Shown here one piece after another: positions 16,413 through 24,870 of a stretch of 64,000 bases of DNA. Location of the stretch: the NCBI RefSeq assembly GCF_000719285.1, contig NZ_JOFS01000021.1, positions 1 to 64,000 of the forward strand. The letters are read 5' to 3'. This stretch comes from Streptomyces bicolor (GTDB taxonomy: Bacteria > Actinomycetota > Actinomycetes > Streptomycetales > Streptomycetaceae). Positions within the stretch are counted from its first letter, which is position 1. Every line of letters begins with the position of its first letter. The translations under genes and the position numbers were made by a program. Under the pieces are notes generated by a model. That model was not told where the DNA came from. It saw nothing but the letters and a program-made list of their open reading frames with translations, and ran no database searches.

Positions 16413-17107
16413 GCGTGCGTCCCCCGCTGAACAGGGATGAGCGCGCTCTCCTGGAGCTGGAACTCGTCGTCCGCGCGATCGGCGACCGCGGGATCGTGAG
16501 TGACTACCAACAGCGCGCAGTCCCGCTCGCGACAGATCCGGAACAACTGGTCCGCCACGTTCTCACGTGCTTTCGGGTCCAGCGCACCGGTGGGCTCATC
16601 CGCCAGCAGCACGGACGGCTGCGCGATGAGCGCCCGGGCCACGGCCGTGCGCTGGCGTTCTCCTCCGGAGAGCATGCCCGTTGGGGTACTGCCATGGGGC
16701 ACTTCGAGTTCTTCCAGGAGCCGTGTGGCTGACTCATAGGCACGATGATGGTCGGCGCCGTCGAGGAGCATGGGCAGAGCCACGTTCTCCACTGGTGTCA
16801 GTTCGGGCAGCAGCTCGCCGAACTGGAAGACCATGCCGAGGTGTTTGCGGCGGGCCTTGGTCAGAGAGCCGGGCAGGAGTCCCGTCAGGCGATGCCCCCC
16901 TGCCGTGATCGTGCCAGAGGCCGGTTTGATCAGCCCGAGCACGCACATGAGAAGTGTGGACTTGCCCGATCCACTGGGCCCGGTAACGGCCACCGACTTC
17001 CCCGGGTCCACAGTGAGGTCGACGTTGTTGAGGAGAACACGGTCTCCGACCTGATAGGTCAGGCCCTTGATCTGGAGACCACCGCCCAGCGGAGGGGTGT
17101 GGGTCAC
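16409..17107 (-). CDS. ABC transporter ATP-binding protein, LolD/MacB-like (cassette B)
   Basis: 232 residues. Walker A GPSGSGKST (about residues 42-50), Q-loop FQFGELLPELT, signature LSGGERQRTAVARAL, Walker B VLLADEPTGALD and H-loop VVTHD are all present. The ADEPTGALD wording is characteristic of the LolD/FtsE/MacB class that pairs with FtsX-type permeases. GTG at 17107 is chosen because family members begin about 12 residues before the first strand; a TTG at 17161 would start inside the upstream hairpin region. The Shine-Dalgarno sequence is weak, which may keep transporter levels low. Confidence 0.85.
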   Translation of the reverse strand: MTHTPPLGGGLQIKGLTYQVGDRVLLNNVDLTVDPGKSVAVTGPSGSGKSTLLMCVLGLIKPASGTITAGGHRLTGLLPGSLTKARRKHLGMVFQFGELLPELTPVENVALPMLLDGADHHRAYESATRLLEELEVPHGSTPTGMLSGGERQRTAVARALIAQPSVLLADEPTGALDPKARENVADQLFRICRERDCALLVVTHDPAVADRADDEFQLQESALIPVQRGTHA

Positions 17108-17149
17108 AGCACGTCCGTATCTTGAAGTAGGCGAGCGGAGATGAAACGG

Positions 17150-17186
17150 CCCGTCGGGCAAGCCATGGAACGGCTTACCCGACGGG
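17150..17186 (-). terminator. 15-bp hairpin between secreted-protein gene and ABC genes, cassette B
   Basis: The arms at 17150-17164 and 17172-17186 pair along 15 bp around a 7-nt loop; in the minus-strand RNA the single mismatch becomes a G-U pair. The hairpin begins 20 bp after the secreted-protein stop codon and lies about 45 bp before the ATPase start. It is followed by CCGTTTCA. It is a strong terminator or attenuator candidate. Confidence 0.78.
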
Positions 17187-17206
17187 TACTCAAGTGGTGA
17201 CTCCGC

Positions 17207-17551
17207 TTACGGAGCCTTCCACCCGGAGCAGTCGTCACTGTCCCAGTCGTTGTCGTCGCACGCCTTGAACTTGATGACCTTCGAGCCGTCACCCGAGATC
17301 ACGCGGGTCTTGAAGCCGCTGTGGTTCCACAGCGTGCGCAGTTCGCCGGGGCTGGCCTGGCGGTAGTACTCGGCCTTGCCCGGGTCCCCGTCGTCGCTGC
17401 CGTCGTAGACGGAGATAAGGCCGCTGTCGCCGTTCCACGGGCTGGTCGCGGTCACACCGCCGCCCTTGGCGTCAAGCGCCATCGCGGTGCTGGTCGGCAC
17501 CCCTATACCGATGATCAGTGCTATGCCGGCAATCGCCTTGACTCTGCGCAT
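17207..17551 (-). CDS. Small secreted protein, first gene of ABC cassette B
   Basis: 114 residues. The signal peptide is RRVKAIAGIALIIGIGVPTS followed by a likely AMA cleavage site near residue 25. The mature chain of about 90 residues is polar and acidic, with Gly-rich KGGG near its start, several aromatics, and two cysteines near the end (KACDDNDWDSDDCSGW) that could form a disulfide loop. ATG at 17551 is chosen because GGGAGGGA lies 6 bp before it. I recognise no family. Gene order (secreted peptide, ATPase, FtsX-like permease) recalls lactococcin-972-type bacteriocin loci, but I see no sequence likeness to that peptide. Confidence 0.72.
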   Translation of the reverse strand: MRRVKAIAGIALIIGIGVPTSTAMALDAKGGGVTATSPWNGDSGLISVYDGSDDGDPGKAEYYRQASPGELRTLWNHSGFKTRVISGDGSKVIKFKACDDNDWDSDDCSGWKAP

Positions 17552-17911
17552 AGTTGATCCCTCCCCTGTTTGAAGTGACCTGTGCGGCTGATGTGCCGCC
17601 TGGTGCAATTGATGATCATGGTTCGGTCAAGATTCCTTCACAAGGGAATTACTCTCAGTGTGAAAGTTGTCACCCAGTGGAACCTTGGGTTCCGGACCCG
17701 ACTCGCCGCATTCACCACCGAGCCGTGGGACCCGCGGGGGAGCGGCAGGAGGCGCGGGGAGAGGCCGACCTCTAACTCCCTTGCGTGCACCACTCGTTAC
17801 TTGCGAGTCAGATGTTACCCAAGAGCTGTACGGCACCCCCGCACCGCGCCAGAATGTGAACGCTGCTCAACTTTCTGGCTCCACTCCCTCTCGCTACGAC
17901 GGAGGACGCAC
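17552..17911. other. Divergent regulatory region with probable promoter of the cassette B secreted-protein gene
   Basis: On the minus strand TTGTGA (17638-17643) and CATGAT (17615-17620) are separated by 17 bp and form a plausible promoter. An inverted repeat, CTTCACA near 17637 against TGTGAAAG near 17659, overlaps the -35 box and could be an operator. The remainder, up to the amine oxidase start, holds no supported gene. Confidence 0.5.
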
Positions 17912-19399
17912 GTGGCACGCGAAAGACAGCTCTCCCGGCGCTCACTCCTGGGCGGCGCAGCCGCCGGTGCCGTAACACTCACCGCCACCACCGCCACCGG
18001 AACGGCATCCGCGGCGACCACCCGCGACGTCGACGTCGCCATCGTCGGCGCCGGCCTCGCCGGTCTCACCGCGGCCCGCGACCTCGTCGCCGCCGGCAAG
18101 TCGGTCGTCGTACTGGAGGCTCGCGACCGAGTCGGCGGACGAGTGGTGGGCCTCAACCTCACCAACGGCGGCATCACCGAGGGCGGCGGCGAGTTCATCG
18201 GCCCCACTCAGCAGCGCATCAAGGCCCTCGCCGACTCCCTCGGCGTGGAGACCTTCACCACCTACAACGCGGGCAACAACCTCCTCTACAAGGACGGCAA
18301 GAAAACCCCGTACGCCACCGACGGCATCCTCGGCGCGGTCCCGCCCATCGACGCGGCCGGGCTCGCCAACGCCGCGATCGTGCAGGCCACGCTCGACGAC
18401 CTGGCCAAGCAGATCCCGGTCGACGTGCCCTGGACCGCCGCCAAGGCCGACGAATGGGACCGGCAGACCTTCGAGACCTGGCTGCGTGCCAACGCCGTCA
18501 TCCCGTCCGCCAAGTTCCTCTTCGACGTGGCCTGCACGTCGATCTTCTCTGCCGAACCCCGCGAACTCTCCTTCCTGTTCGTCCTCTTCTACATCGCCGC
18601 CGCCGGCGACGCGTCCAACCCCGGCACCCTGGAACGCCTCACCGAGACCGCGAACGGCGCCCAGGAGCTCCGCTTCGTCGGCGGCTCCCAACTGGTGCCG
18701 ATCAAACTCGCCGCCGCGCTCGGCGACCGGGTGGTGCTGAGCGCCCCGGTGCGCACGATCGCCAAGTCCGGCGGAAAGTACGTGGTGACCGCCGACGGCA
18801 TCACCGTCAACGCCAAGAAGGTCGTCGTCGCCGTACCCCCGCCGCTCGCCGCCCGCATCAGCTACGACCCGCTCCTCCCCGCCGCCCGCGACCAGCTCAC
18901 CCAGCGCCTTCCGATGGCCTCGGTCGGCAAGGCGATCGCGATCTACGACACCCCCTTCTGGCGCGCCGACGGCCTCAACGGCCAGGTCGTCAGCGACACC
19001 GGCGTGATCAGCTCCACCTTCGACAACTCCCCGCCCGACGCCTCCTACGGCGCCCTGATGGGTTTCATCGAGGCCGACGAGGCGCGGAAGCTGGACGCGG
19101 CGAGCGAGGCGGAGGTCAGGGCCGCCGTGCTGAAGGACTACGCGACGTACTTCGGCGAGAAAGCCGCCTCCCCTTCCTCCTTCGTCCTGCAACGCTGGAA
19201 CAACGAGGCCTACACCCGCGGCGGCCCCGTCTCCATCGCCGCCCCCGGCGTCCTGACCCAGTACGGCCCCGCCCTGCGCGAGCCCGTCGGCGGCATCCAC
19301 TGGGCCGGGACGGAGACCTCCACTTACTGGATGGGCTTCATGGACGGGGCCGTGCGGTCGGGCGAGCGGGTGGCGAAGGAGGTGCTGGCAGTGCTGTGA
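17912..19399 (+). CDS. Tat-exported flavin monoamine oxidase
   Basis: 495 residues. The N-terminus has a twin-arginine signal SRRSLLGG followed by a hydrophobic region and an Ala-rich cleavage zone near residue 30. The FAD motif VAIVGAGLAGLTAARDL and the GG doublet DRVGGRVVGL follow, and the C-terminal FAD-binding segment has GGIHWAGTETSTYWMGFMDG, typical of monoamine and polyamine oxidases. It should oxidise a primary amine or amino acid outside the membrane. GTG at 17912 is preceded by GGAGG at 17901-17905. No partner genes are nearby. Confidence 0.88.
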   Translation: MARERQLSRRSLLGGAAAGAVTLTATTATGTASAATTRDVDVAIVGAGLAGLTAARDLVAAGKSVVVLEARDRVGGRVVGLNLTNGGITEGGGEFIGPTQQRIKALADSLGVETFTTYNAGNNLLYKDGKKTPYATDGILGAVPPIDAAGLANAAIVQATLDDLAKQIPVDVPWTAAKADEWDRQTFETWLRANAVIPSAKFLFDVACTSIFSAEPRELSFLFVLFYIAAAGDASNPGTLERLTETANGAQELRFVGGSQLVPIKLAAALGDRVVLSAPVRTIAKSGGKYVVTADGITVNAKKVVVAVPPPLAARISYDPLLPAARDQLTQRLPMASVGKAIAIYDTPFWRADGLNGQVVSDTGVISSTFDNSPPDASYGALMGFIEADEARKLDAASEAEVRAAVLKDYATYFGEKAASPSSFVLQRWNNEAYTRGGPVSIAAPGVLTQYGPALREPVGGIHWAGTETSTYWMGFMDGAVRSGERVAKEVLAVL

Positions 19400-19508
19400 G
19401 CGGGCGGCGGTGGCGACCTCCCTACACAGGATCCGTCGTACCCACGCGTGCGGTCCCGCCCAACTTTGCGTGCACAGCCGTTCCTGGCTTGGCGTCAGTT
19501 CCTTTAAT

Positions 19509-19523
19509 CTGACACTGCGTCAG
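19509..19523. promoter_or_regulatory. CTGAC-N5-GTCAG operator before the acyl-CoA synthetase gene
   Basis: CTGAC ACTGC GTCAG lies 32 bp upstream of the ATG at 19556. The flanks extend the symmetry (TTAAT on the left, TTAA on the right). TAATCT at 19505-19510 may be the -10 box and overlaps the operator. Confidence 0.65.
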
Positions 19524-19555
19524 TTAATCGCTGTCACACAGGAGCGGGCGGACCG

Positions 19556-21781
19556 ATGCTTGGATCAACCCACGGCACCCTCACCACCGACTCCCGCCGG
19601 GCCCGGGTCATCGCATGCGGCGAACAGCCCGGGCCCGCCGTCCACGGCCGGCCGGCCGAGGTCGACGATCTCGACGTCAGCGGCCGTCCGCTGTACTCCG
19701 ACGTGCCCGATCTGGACCGCTTCTTCCGACCGGAGTCGGTCGCCGTGATCGGCGCCTCGGACGCCGAGGGACGGCCGAACACCGGCGTCACCCGCCAGCT
19801 GATCGCCTGGTCCGAGCGGGTCGGCGCGCGGCTCCATCCCGTGCACCCGAGCCGCCCGTCCGTCTTCGGCATCCCATGCTCTCCCTCCGTCGCCGACCTG
19901 CCCGAGCAGGTCGATCTCGCCGTACTGCTGGTCGCCGACCCCCTTCCGGTGATCGAGCAACTGGCCGAGGCCAAGGTGAAGTTCGCGGTCGTCTTCGCCT
20001 CCGGGTTCGCCGAGACCGGCGAGGCGGGCGCCGCCGCGCAGGACCGGCTCACCGCCGCCGTCGAGCGGTCCGGGATGCGGCTGCTGGGCCCCAACACCAA
20101 CCTCAACGCCTTCGAGCGGTTCCGCGACGACCTGGACGGTCCCGCGATCGCCCTGATCACCCAGTCCGGCCACCAGGGCCGTCCCGTCTTCGCCCTCCAG
20201 GAGCTCGGCATCCGGCTCTCCCACTGGGCGCCCACCGGCAACGAGGCCGACCTGGAGACGGCCGACTTCATCTCCTACTTCGCCGAGCGGCCCGAGGTCG
20301 GCGCCATCGCCTGCTACGTGGAGGGCCTCAAGGACGGCCGTTCCTTCCTGCTCGCCGCCGACCGCGCGGCCCGCCGCGGAGTGCCGGTCGTCGCCGTCAA
20401 GGTGGGCCGCACCGAGACCGGCGCCCGCACGGCCGCCTCACACACCGGCAAGCTGACCGGCGCGGACGCGGTGGTGGACGCGGCGATGCGGCAATACGGG
20501 GTGATCCGGATCGACGGCCTCGACGAACTCCAGGACACTGCCGCCCTGTTGGCCCGAGCTCGGCCGCCCCGGGCCGACGGCGTCGTCGTCTATTCGATCT
20601 CGGGCGGCACGGGCGCGCACTTCGCCGACCTGGCCACCGAGGCGGGGCTCGCCCTGCCGGTGCTGTCCGGGGCCAAGCAGGCCGAGCTGCACCAGTGGAT
20701 ACCCGAGTACCTGAGCGTGGCCAACCCCGTCGACAACGGCGGGCACCCGGTCGGCGACCACCGGGGCCGGAAGATCATCGACGCCATCCTCGACGACCCC
20801 GCCGTGGGCGTGCTGATCTGCCCGGTCACCGGGCCTTTCCCGCCCCTCAGCGACAAACTCGTCGAGGATCTGGTGGACGCGGCCGAGCGGACGGACAAGC
20901 TGGTCTGCGTGGTGTGGGGGTCGCCGGTCGGCACCGAGCCGGCGTACCGCGACGTCCTGCTCGGCTCCTCGCGGGTGGCCACCTTCCGCACGGTGGCGAA
21001 CTGCATCACCGCGGTCCGCGCCTACCTCGACCACCATCGCTTCGTCACCGGATACCGCTCCCCCTTCGACCACGCGCCCCGCACCCCGTCCCCTTCCTTC
21101 CGCAAGGCGCAGCCACTGATGCGCCCGGGCCAGCAGCTGAGCGAGCACGCGGCGAAGCAGCTGCTGCGGGCGTACGGCATCCGCGTCCCGCGCGAGCAGT
21201 TGGTGACCAGCGCGGCGGCGGCCGTACGGGCCGCGGGACTGGTCGGCTACCCCGTGGTCATGAAGGCGTCCGGCGCGCGGATCGCCCACAAGACCGAGCT
21301 CGGCCTGGTCAAGATCGGGCTGACCTCCGCCAGCCAGGTCCGCGACGCCTACCGGGAGTTGACCGACATCGCGCGCTACGAGGACATCTCTCTTGACGGC
21401 GTCCTCGTCTGCCAGATGATCGAACGGGGCGTCGAGATGGTCGTCGGCGCCACGCACGACGAGTTGTTCGGACCGACCGTGACCGTCGGGCTCGGCGGGG
21501 TGCTCGTGGAGGTGCTGGGCGACAGCGCCGTACGCGTGCCGCCCTTCGGGGAGGAGCAGGCGCGGGACATGCTCGCCGAACTGCGTGGGCGGGCCCTGCT
21601 CGACGGGGTCAGGGGGCGTCCGCCGGCGGATCTCGACGCGCTCGTCGAAGTCGTCCTGCGTGTGCAGCGCATGGCCCTGGAACTGGAGGACGACCTCGCG
21701 GAACTCGACATCAACCCGCTGATGGTGCTGCCCAGAGGGCAGGGCGCGGTGGCGCTGGACGCGCTGGTGGTGTGCAGCTGA
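19556..21781 (+). CDS. Acetate/acyl-CoA ligase (ADP-forming) family protein
   Basis: 741 residues with the fused alpha-beta layout: a CoA-binding Rossmann domain (VAVIGASD near residue 62), two succinyl-CoA-ligase-like domains including SHTGKLTGADAV, the region of the phosphorylated His in the family, and a C-terminal ATP-grasp domain at about 525-735 (VMKASGARIAHKTELGLV and ELDINPLMVL). Such enzymes interconvert acyl-CoA, ADP and phosphate with acid and ATP. The first 50 residues are an unusual extension. GGAG lies 11 bp before the ATG. The enoyl-CoA hydratase gene follows after 1 bp, so they form an operon. Confidence 0.85.
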   Translation: MLGSTHGTLTTDSRRARVIACGEQPGPAVHGRPAEVDDLDVSGRPLYSDVPDLDRFFRPESVAVIGASDAEGRPNTGVTRQLIAWSERVGARLHPVHPSRPSVFGIPCSPSVADLPEQVDLAVLLVADPLPVIEQLAEAKVKFAVVFASGFAETGEAGAAAQDRLTAAVERSGMRLLGPNTNLNAFERFRDDLDGPAIALITQSGHQGRPVFALQELGIRLSHWAPTGNEADLETADFISYFAERPEVGAIACYVEGLKDGRSFLLAADRAARRGVPVVAVKVGRTETGARTAASHTGKLTGADAVVDAAMRQYGVIRIDGLDELQDTAALLARARPPRADGVVVYSISGGTGAHFADLATEAGLALPVLSGAKQAELHQWIPEYLSVANPVDNGGHPVGDHRGRKIIDAILDDPAVGVLICPVTGPFPPLSDKLVEDLVDAAERTDKLVCVVWGSPVGTEPAYRDVLLGSSRVATFRTVANCITAVRAYLDHHRFVTGYRSPFDHAPRTPSPSFRKAQPLMRPGQQLSEHAAKQLLRAYGIRVPREQLVTSAAAAVRAAGLVGYPVVMKASGARIAHKTELGLVKIGLTSASQVRDAYRELTDIARYEDISLDGVLVCQMIERGVEMVVGATHDELFGPTVTVGLGGVLVEVLGDSAVRVPPFGEEQARDMLAELRGRALLDGVRGRPPADLDALVEVVLRVQRMALELEDDLAELDINPLMVLPRGQGAVALDALVVCS

Positions 21782-21782
21782 G

Positions 21783-22655
21783 ATGACGATGGCGAACATG
21801 CCTGATTCCCCCCGTGGGACAGCAAAGGCCAACCAGACGGAAAAGCCCGTCGAGCCGGAAACTCACTCTGAGTCATTGGTACAGCACACCACTGACAACC
21901 AGGTCTGCCGCATCACCCTGAACCGCCCCGAGGCCCTCAACGCCATCACCCCTGACCTGCGAGAACGCATCATCCAACTGCTTGCCGACGCCTCCGCGGA
22001 CCCCGCCGTACGGGCCGTCGTGCTGACCGGAACGGGCCGTGGTTTCTGCGCGGGCGCGGACCTGCGGGGCGGTTCGGCGGCCGGTGAGCGCGTCCCCGGC
22101 GACGTCGCCCGCACGATCCGCCTCGGCGCCCAGCGGCTGATCGCGGCCGTCCTCGACTGCGAGAAGCCGGTGATAGCGGCGGTGAACGGCACCGCGGCAG
22201 GGCTCGGCGCGCACCTCGCCTTCGCCTGCGACCTCGTACTCGCCGCCGAATCGGCGAGGTTCATCGAGGTGTTCGTCCGACGCGGCCTGGTCCCCGACGG
22301 CGGCGGCGCCTATCTCCTCCCCCGACTCGTCGGCCCCCAGCGGGCGAAGGAGCTGATGTTCTTCGGCGACGCGCTCACCGCCGCGGACGCCGAGCGGCTG
22401 AGCCTCGTCAACCGCGTCCTCCCGGACGGGGAGTTGGAAAAGACGGCCCGCGAGTGGGCCGAGCGTCTCGCCACCGGCCCTACCCGCGCCCTCGCCCTCA
22501 CCAAGCAGCTCGTCAACGCCTCCCTCGACACCGACCGCACCACCGCCTTCGCGGCGGAGGCGGCCGCGCAGGAGATCAACATGACGACGGAGGACGCGCG
22601 GGAAGGCGTGGCGAGTTTCGTGGAGCGCAGGGGCGCCGAGTACCAGGGGCGGTGA
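21783..22655 (+). CDS. Enoyl-CoA hydratase/isomerase family protein
   Basis: 290 residues of crotonase fold. The oxyanion-hole segments GRGFCAGADLRGG and NGTAAGLGAHLAFACDL are present, followed by RRGLVPDGGGAYLLPRLVG, where the Asp rather than Glu in the usual catalytic position suggests an isomerase or hydratase variant. The first 35 residues are a polar extension; a later start is possible. The ATG lies 1 bp after the acyl-CoA synthetase stop, so the two are coupled and probably act on the same acyl chain. Confidence 0.85.
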   Translation: MTMANMPDSPRGTAKANQTEKPVEPETHSESLVQHTTDNQVCRITLNRPEALNAITPDLRERIIQLLADASADPAVRAVVLTGTGRGFCAGADLRGGSAAGERVPGDVARTIRLGAQRLIAAVLDCEKPVIAAVNGTAAGLGAHLAFACDLVLAAESARFIEVFVRRGLVPDGGGAYLLPRLVGPQRAKELMFFGDALTAADAERLSLVNRVLPDGELEKTAREWAERLATGPTRALALTKQLVNASLDTDRTTAFAAEAAAQEINMTTEDAREGVASFVERRGAEYQGR

Positions 22656-22709
22656 GCGCGAGGGGCGCCGAGTAGCAGGGGCGGCGCACGCCCGCACACC
22701 CCTTCCAAT

Positions 22710-22724
22710 CTGACACACCGTCAG
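22710..22724. promoter_or_regulatory. CTGAC-N5-GTCAG operator before the flavin reductase gene
   Basis: CTGAC ACACC GTCAG ends 5 bp before the ATG at 22730, almost the same distance as at the DoxX gene. This placement fits an operator over the transcription start of a leaderless mRNA. Confidence 0.6.
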
Positions 22725-22729
22725 CTTCA

Positions 22730-23347
22730 ATGGATGGCGTGATGGGACACGCAGGGATGGCGGCCGCCGCCGTCCGCTACCTCAGGTCGGTCGAGGCAGC
22801 CCCCGAACGGGCGCCCGTGGAAGCGCTGCCGCGCCCTGAGCTGCGGTGCGTCGGCGAGGACGAGCGAGCGCCCGTCGGGCAGGCCGAGTTCCGGCGCGTG
22901 CTGGGGAACTTCGCGACGGGCGTGGCCGTTGTCACGGCACCTCCCGAAGGCGACACCGGCTCCCCCGCCGGCTTCGCCTGCCAGTCCTTCTCGTCCCTCT
23001 CCCTCGACCCGCCCCTGGTCGCCTTCATGGTCGGCCGTACGTCGACGACGTGGCCGCGCATCGCGCGCGCAGGCGTCTTCTGCGTGAACGTCCTGAGCGC
23101 CGGCCAGGGCGAGCTGTGCCGCGCCTTCGCGGTGAGCGGCGCGGACAAGTTCGCGGGGGTGGCGTACGACGCGTCCCCCGTATCCGGCTCCCCCCGCCTC
23201 GCGGGCACTCTCGCGTGGATCGACTGCACGATCCACACGGTGCACACGGGAGGAGACCATCTGATCGTGGTGGGCCGGGTGGAGGCCTTGGGCGCGAGCG
23301 ACGGGGACGAGGCGCCGCTGCTTTTCCACAAGGGGCGGTTCGTCTAG
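22730..23347 (+). CDS. Flavin reductase (HpaC/HsaB-like) domain protein
   Basis: 205 residues. After a 55-residue variable N-terminus the flavin reductase-like split barrel begins: FRRVLGNFATGVAVVTA, GFACQSFSSLSLDPPLVAF, and FCVNVLSAGQ before the closing GGDHLIVVGRVEAL. These enzymes supply reduced FMN or FAD to two-component monooxygenases of aromatic or steroid catabolism. No oxygenase partner is adjacent. No Shine-Dalgarno sequence is seen before the ATG at 22730; internal ATG codons at 22742 and 22757 are alternatives. The operator links it to the acyl-CoA genes. Confidence 0.82.
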   Translation: MDGVMGHAGMAAAAVRYLRSVEAAPERAPVEALPRPELRCVGEDERAPVGQAEFRRVLGNFATGVAVVTAPPEGDTGSPAGFACQSFSSLSLDPPLVAFMVGRTSTTWPRIARAGVFCVNVLSAGQGELCRAFAVSGADKFAGVAYDASPVSGSPRLAGTLAWIDCTIHTVHTGGDHLIVVGRVEALGASDGDEAPLLFHKGRFV

Positions 23348-23365
23348 GCCGTCAGGAGCTGCCGC

Positions 23366-23455
23366 GGACCCGCGGCGCCGGGACCCGCGGCGCCGGGACC
23401 GGCGGCGCTCGCCGGCACGACGGGAGGCGGCACGGCGGGAGGCGGAGCTCAGCCA
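23366..23455. repeat. Short GC-rich tandem repeats between convergent genes
   Basis: GGACCCGCGGCGCCG occurs twice in tandem (23366-23380 and 23381-23395), followed by a partial third unit GGACCGGCGGCGC and then a second repeat GGGAGGCGG in two copies. The stretch separates the convergent flavin reductase and MFS genes and is self-complementary enough to end transcription. Confidence 0.55.
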
Positions 23456-23470
23456 GGCAGTCCCCCGCCC

Positions 23471-24799
23471 TTACGCCGCCATCCCCACCGGCGCCGTACG
23501 CCGCCGAATCACCAGCACCATCAGCGCAGCCGCCGCACACAGCGCCCCCGACGAGTACCAGACCATGTCGTACGTCCCGAAGACGTCCCGCGCGACCCCG
23601 CCCAGGAAGGCCACCAGCGCCGCACCGACCTGGTGGGAGGCGAGGACCCAGCCGAAGACGATCGCGCTGTCGTCACCGTACTGCTCCCGGCACAGGGCGA
23701 CCGTGGGCGGGACGGTGGCGACCCAGTCGAGGCCGTAGAAGACGATGAAGAAGAGCATCGGCGGGCGGACGCTCGGGGCCAGCAGCATCGGCAGGAACAG
23801 CAGCGAGATGCCGCGCAACGCGTAGTACACCGCGAGCAGCCGGCGCGCCTCGAAGCGGTCGGTGAGCCAGCCGGAGGCAACCGTGCCGACCACGTCGAAC
23901 ACGCCGATGACCGCGAGCAGCGAGGCGGCGGCCGTGATGGGCATGCCGTGGTCGTGGGCGGCGGGCACGAAGTGGGTTTGGATGAGGCCGTTGGTGGAGG
24001 CGCCGCAGATCGCGAAGGAGCCGGCCAGCAGCCAGAAGGGGCCGGTGCGGGCCGCCGAGAGGAGCACCGTGATCGCCCGGCGCGCGGCGCCCGGAACGGG
24101 GGGCGGCTTGGGCACGAACTCCTGCGCGCCGTACGGCCTCAGGCCCACGTCGGCCGGGTGGTCGCGCAGCAGCAGCCAGACGAAGGGGACGACCGCGAGA
24201 GCGGCCAGGGCCACCGTCACCGCGGCCGGCCGCCAGTCGTAGTTCTCGACCGTCCAGGACAGCACGGGCAGGAAGATCAGCTGGCCGGAGGCCGAGGCGG
24301 CGGTGAGGATGCCGGTGACCAGGCCACGCCGCTCGGTGAACCAGCGGTTGGTGACCGTCGCGGCGAAGGCCAGCGCCATCGAACCGGTGCCGAGGCCCAC
24401 CAGCAGCCCCCAGCACAGCAGCAGTTGCCAGGCCGCCGTCATCCACACCGTCAGGCCCGAACCAATCGCGATCAAGGTGAGCGCGACAGCGACCACGCGC
24501 CGGATGCCGAAACGGTCCATCAGCGCGGCGGCGAAGGGGGCGGTGAGCCCGTACAGCGCCAGGTTGATCGAGACAGCGGCACTGATGGTGCCGCGTGACC
24601 AGCCGAACTCCTGGTGCAGCGGGTCGATGAGGAGCCCCGGCACGGAGCGGAACGCGGCGGCACCGATGATCGTCACAAAGGCGACGGCGGCGACGAACCA
24701 CGCCCGGTGCAGTGCGATTCTGCGGCTACGCCGCGGTCGGGGCTTCCTGGTCGGCCGGACGTCCTCTGCGGTGCTCGCTGCCTCGGTTGTCTGGGTCAC
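23471..24799 (-). CDS. MFS transporter, oxalate/formate-antiporter-like
   Basis: 442 residues with 12 membrane helices and a 30-residue basic N-terminal tail. The first half has FGWSRGTISAAVSINLALYG and LMDRFGIRRVVAV, the motif A loop, and WFTERRGLVTGILTAASASGQ, typical of the monocarboxylate or oxalate/formate branch. It probably carries an organic acid. The start is GTG at 24799. It is divergent from the AraC/GlxA regulator 71 bp away, which may control it. Confidence 0.82.
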   Translation of the reverse strand: MTQTTEAASTAEDVRPTRKPRPRRSRRIALHRAWFVAAVAFVTIIGAAAFRSVPGLLIDPLHQEFGWSRGTISAAVSINLALYGLTAPFAAALMDRFGIRRVVAVALTLIAIGSGLTVWMTAAWQLLLCWGLLVGLGTGSMALAFAATVTNRWFTERRGLVTGILTAASASGQLIFLPVLSWTVENYDWRPAAVTVALAALAVVPFVWLLLRDHPADVGLRPYGAQEFVPKPPPVPGAARRAITVLLSAARTGPFWLLAGSFAICGASTNGLIQTHFVPAAHDHGMPITAAASLLAVIGVFDVVGTVASGWLTDRFEARRLLAVYYALRGISLLFLPMLLAPSVRPPMLFFIVFYGLDWVATVPPTVALCREQYGDDSAIVFGWVLASHQVGAALVAFLGGVARDVFGTYDMVWYSSGALCAAAALMVLVIRRRTAPVGMAA

Positions 24800-24870
24800 G
24801 ACATAGAGCTTCGGGGCTGTGATCGGCCGAAACGAGTGGCCCGAAGGACAGCATTCGTTAGGATCGGGCC

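Noticed and set aside
17207..17551. Identification of the cassette B peptide as lactococcin 972
   Set aside because: Gene order is similar but the peptide lacks the conserved aromatic and Gly pattern of that family as I know it.
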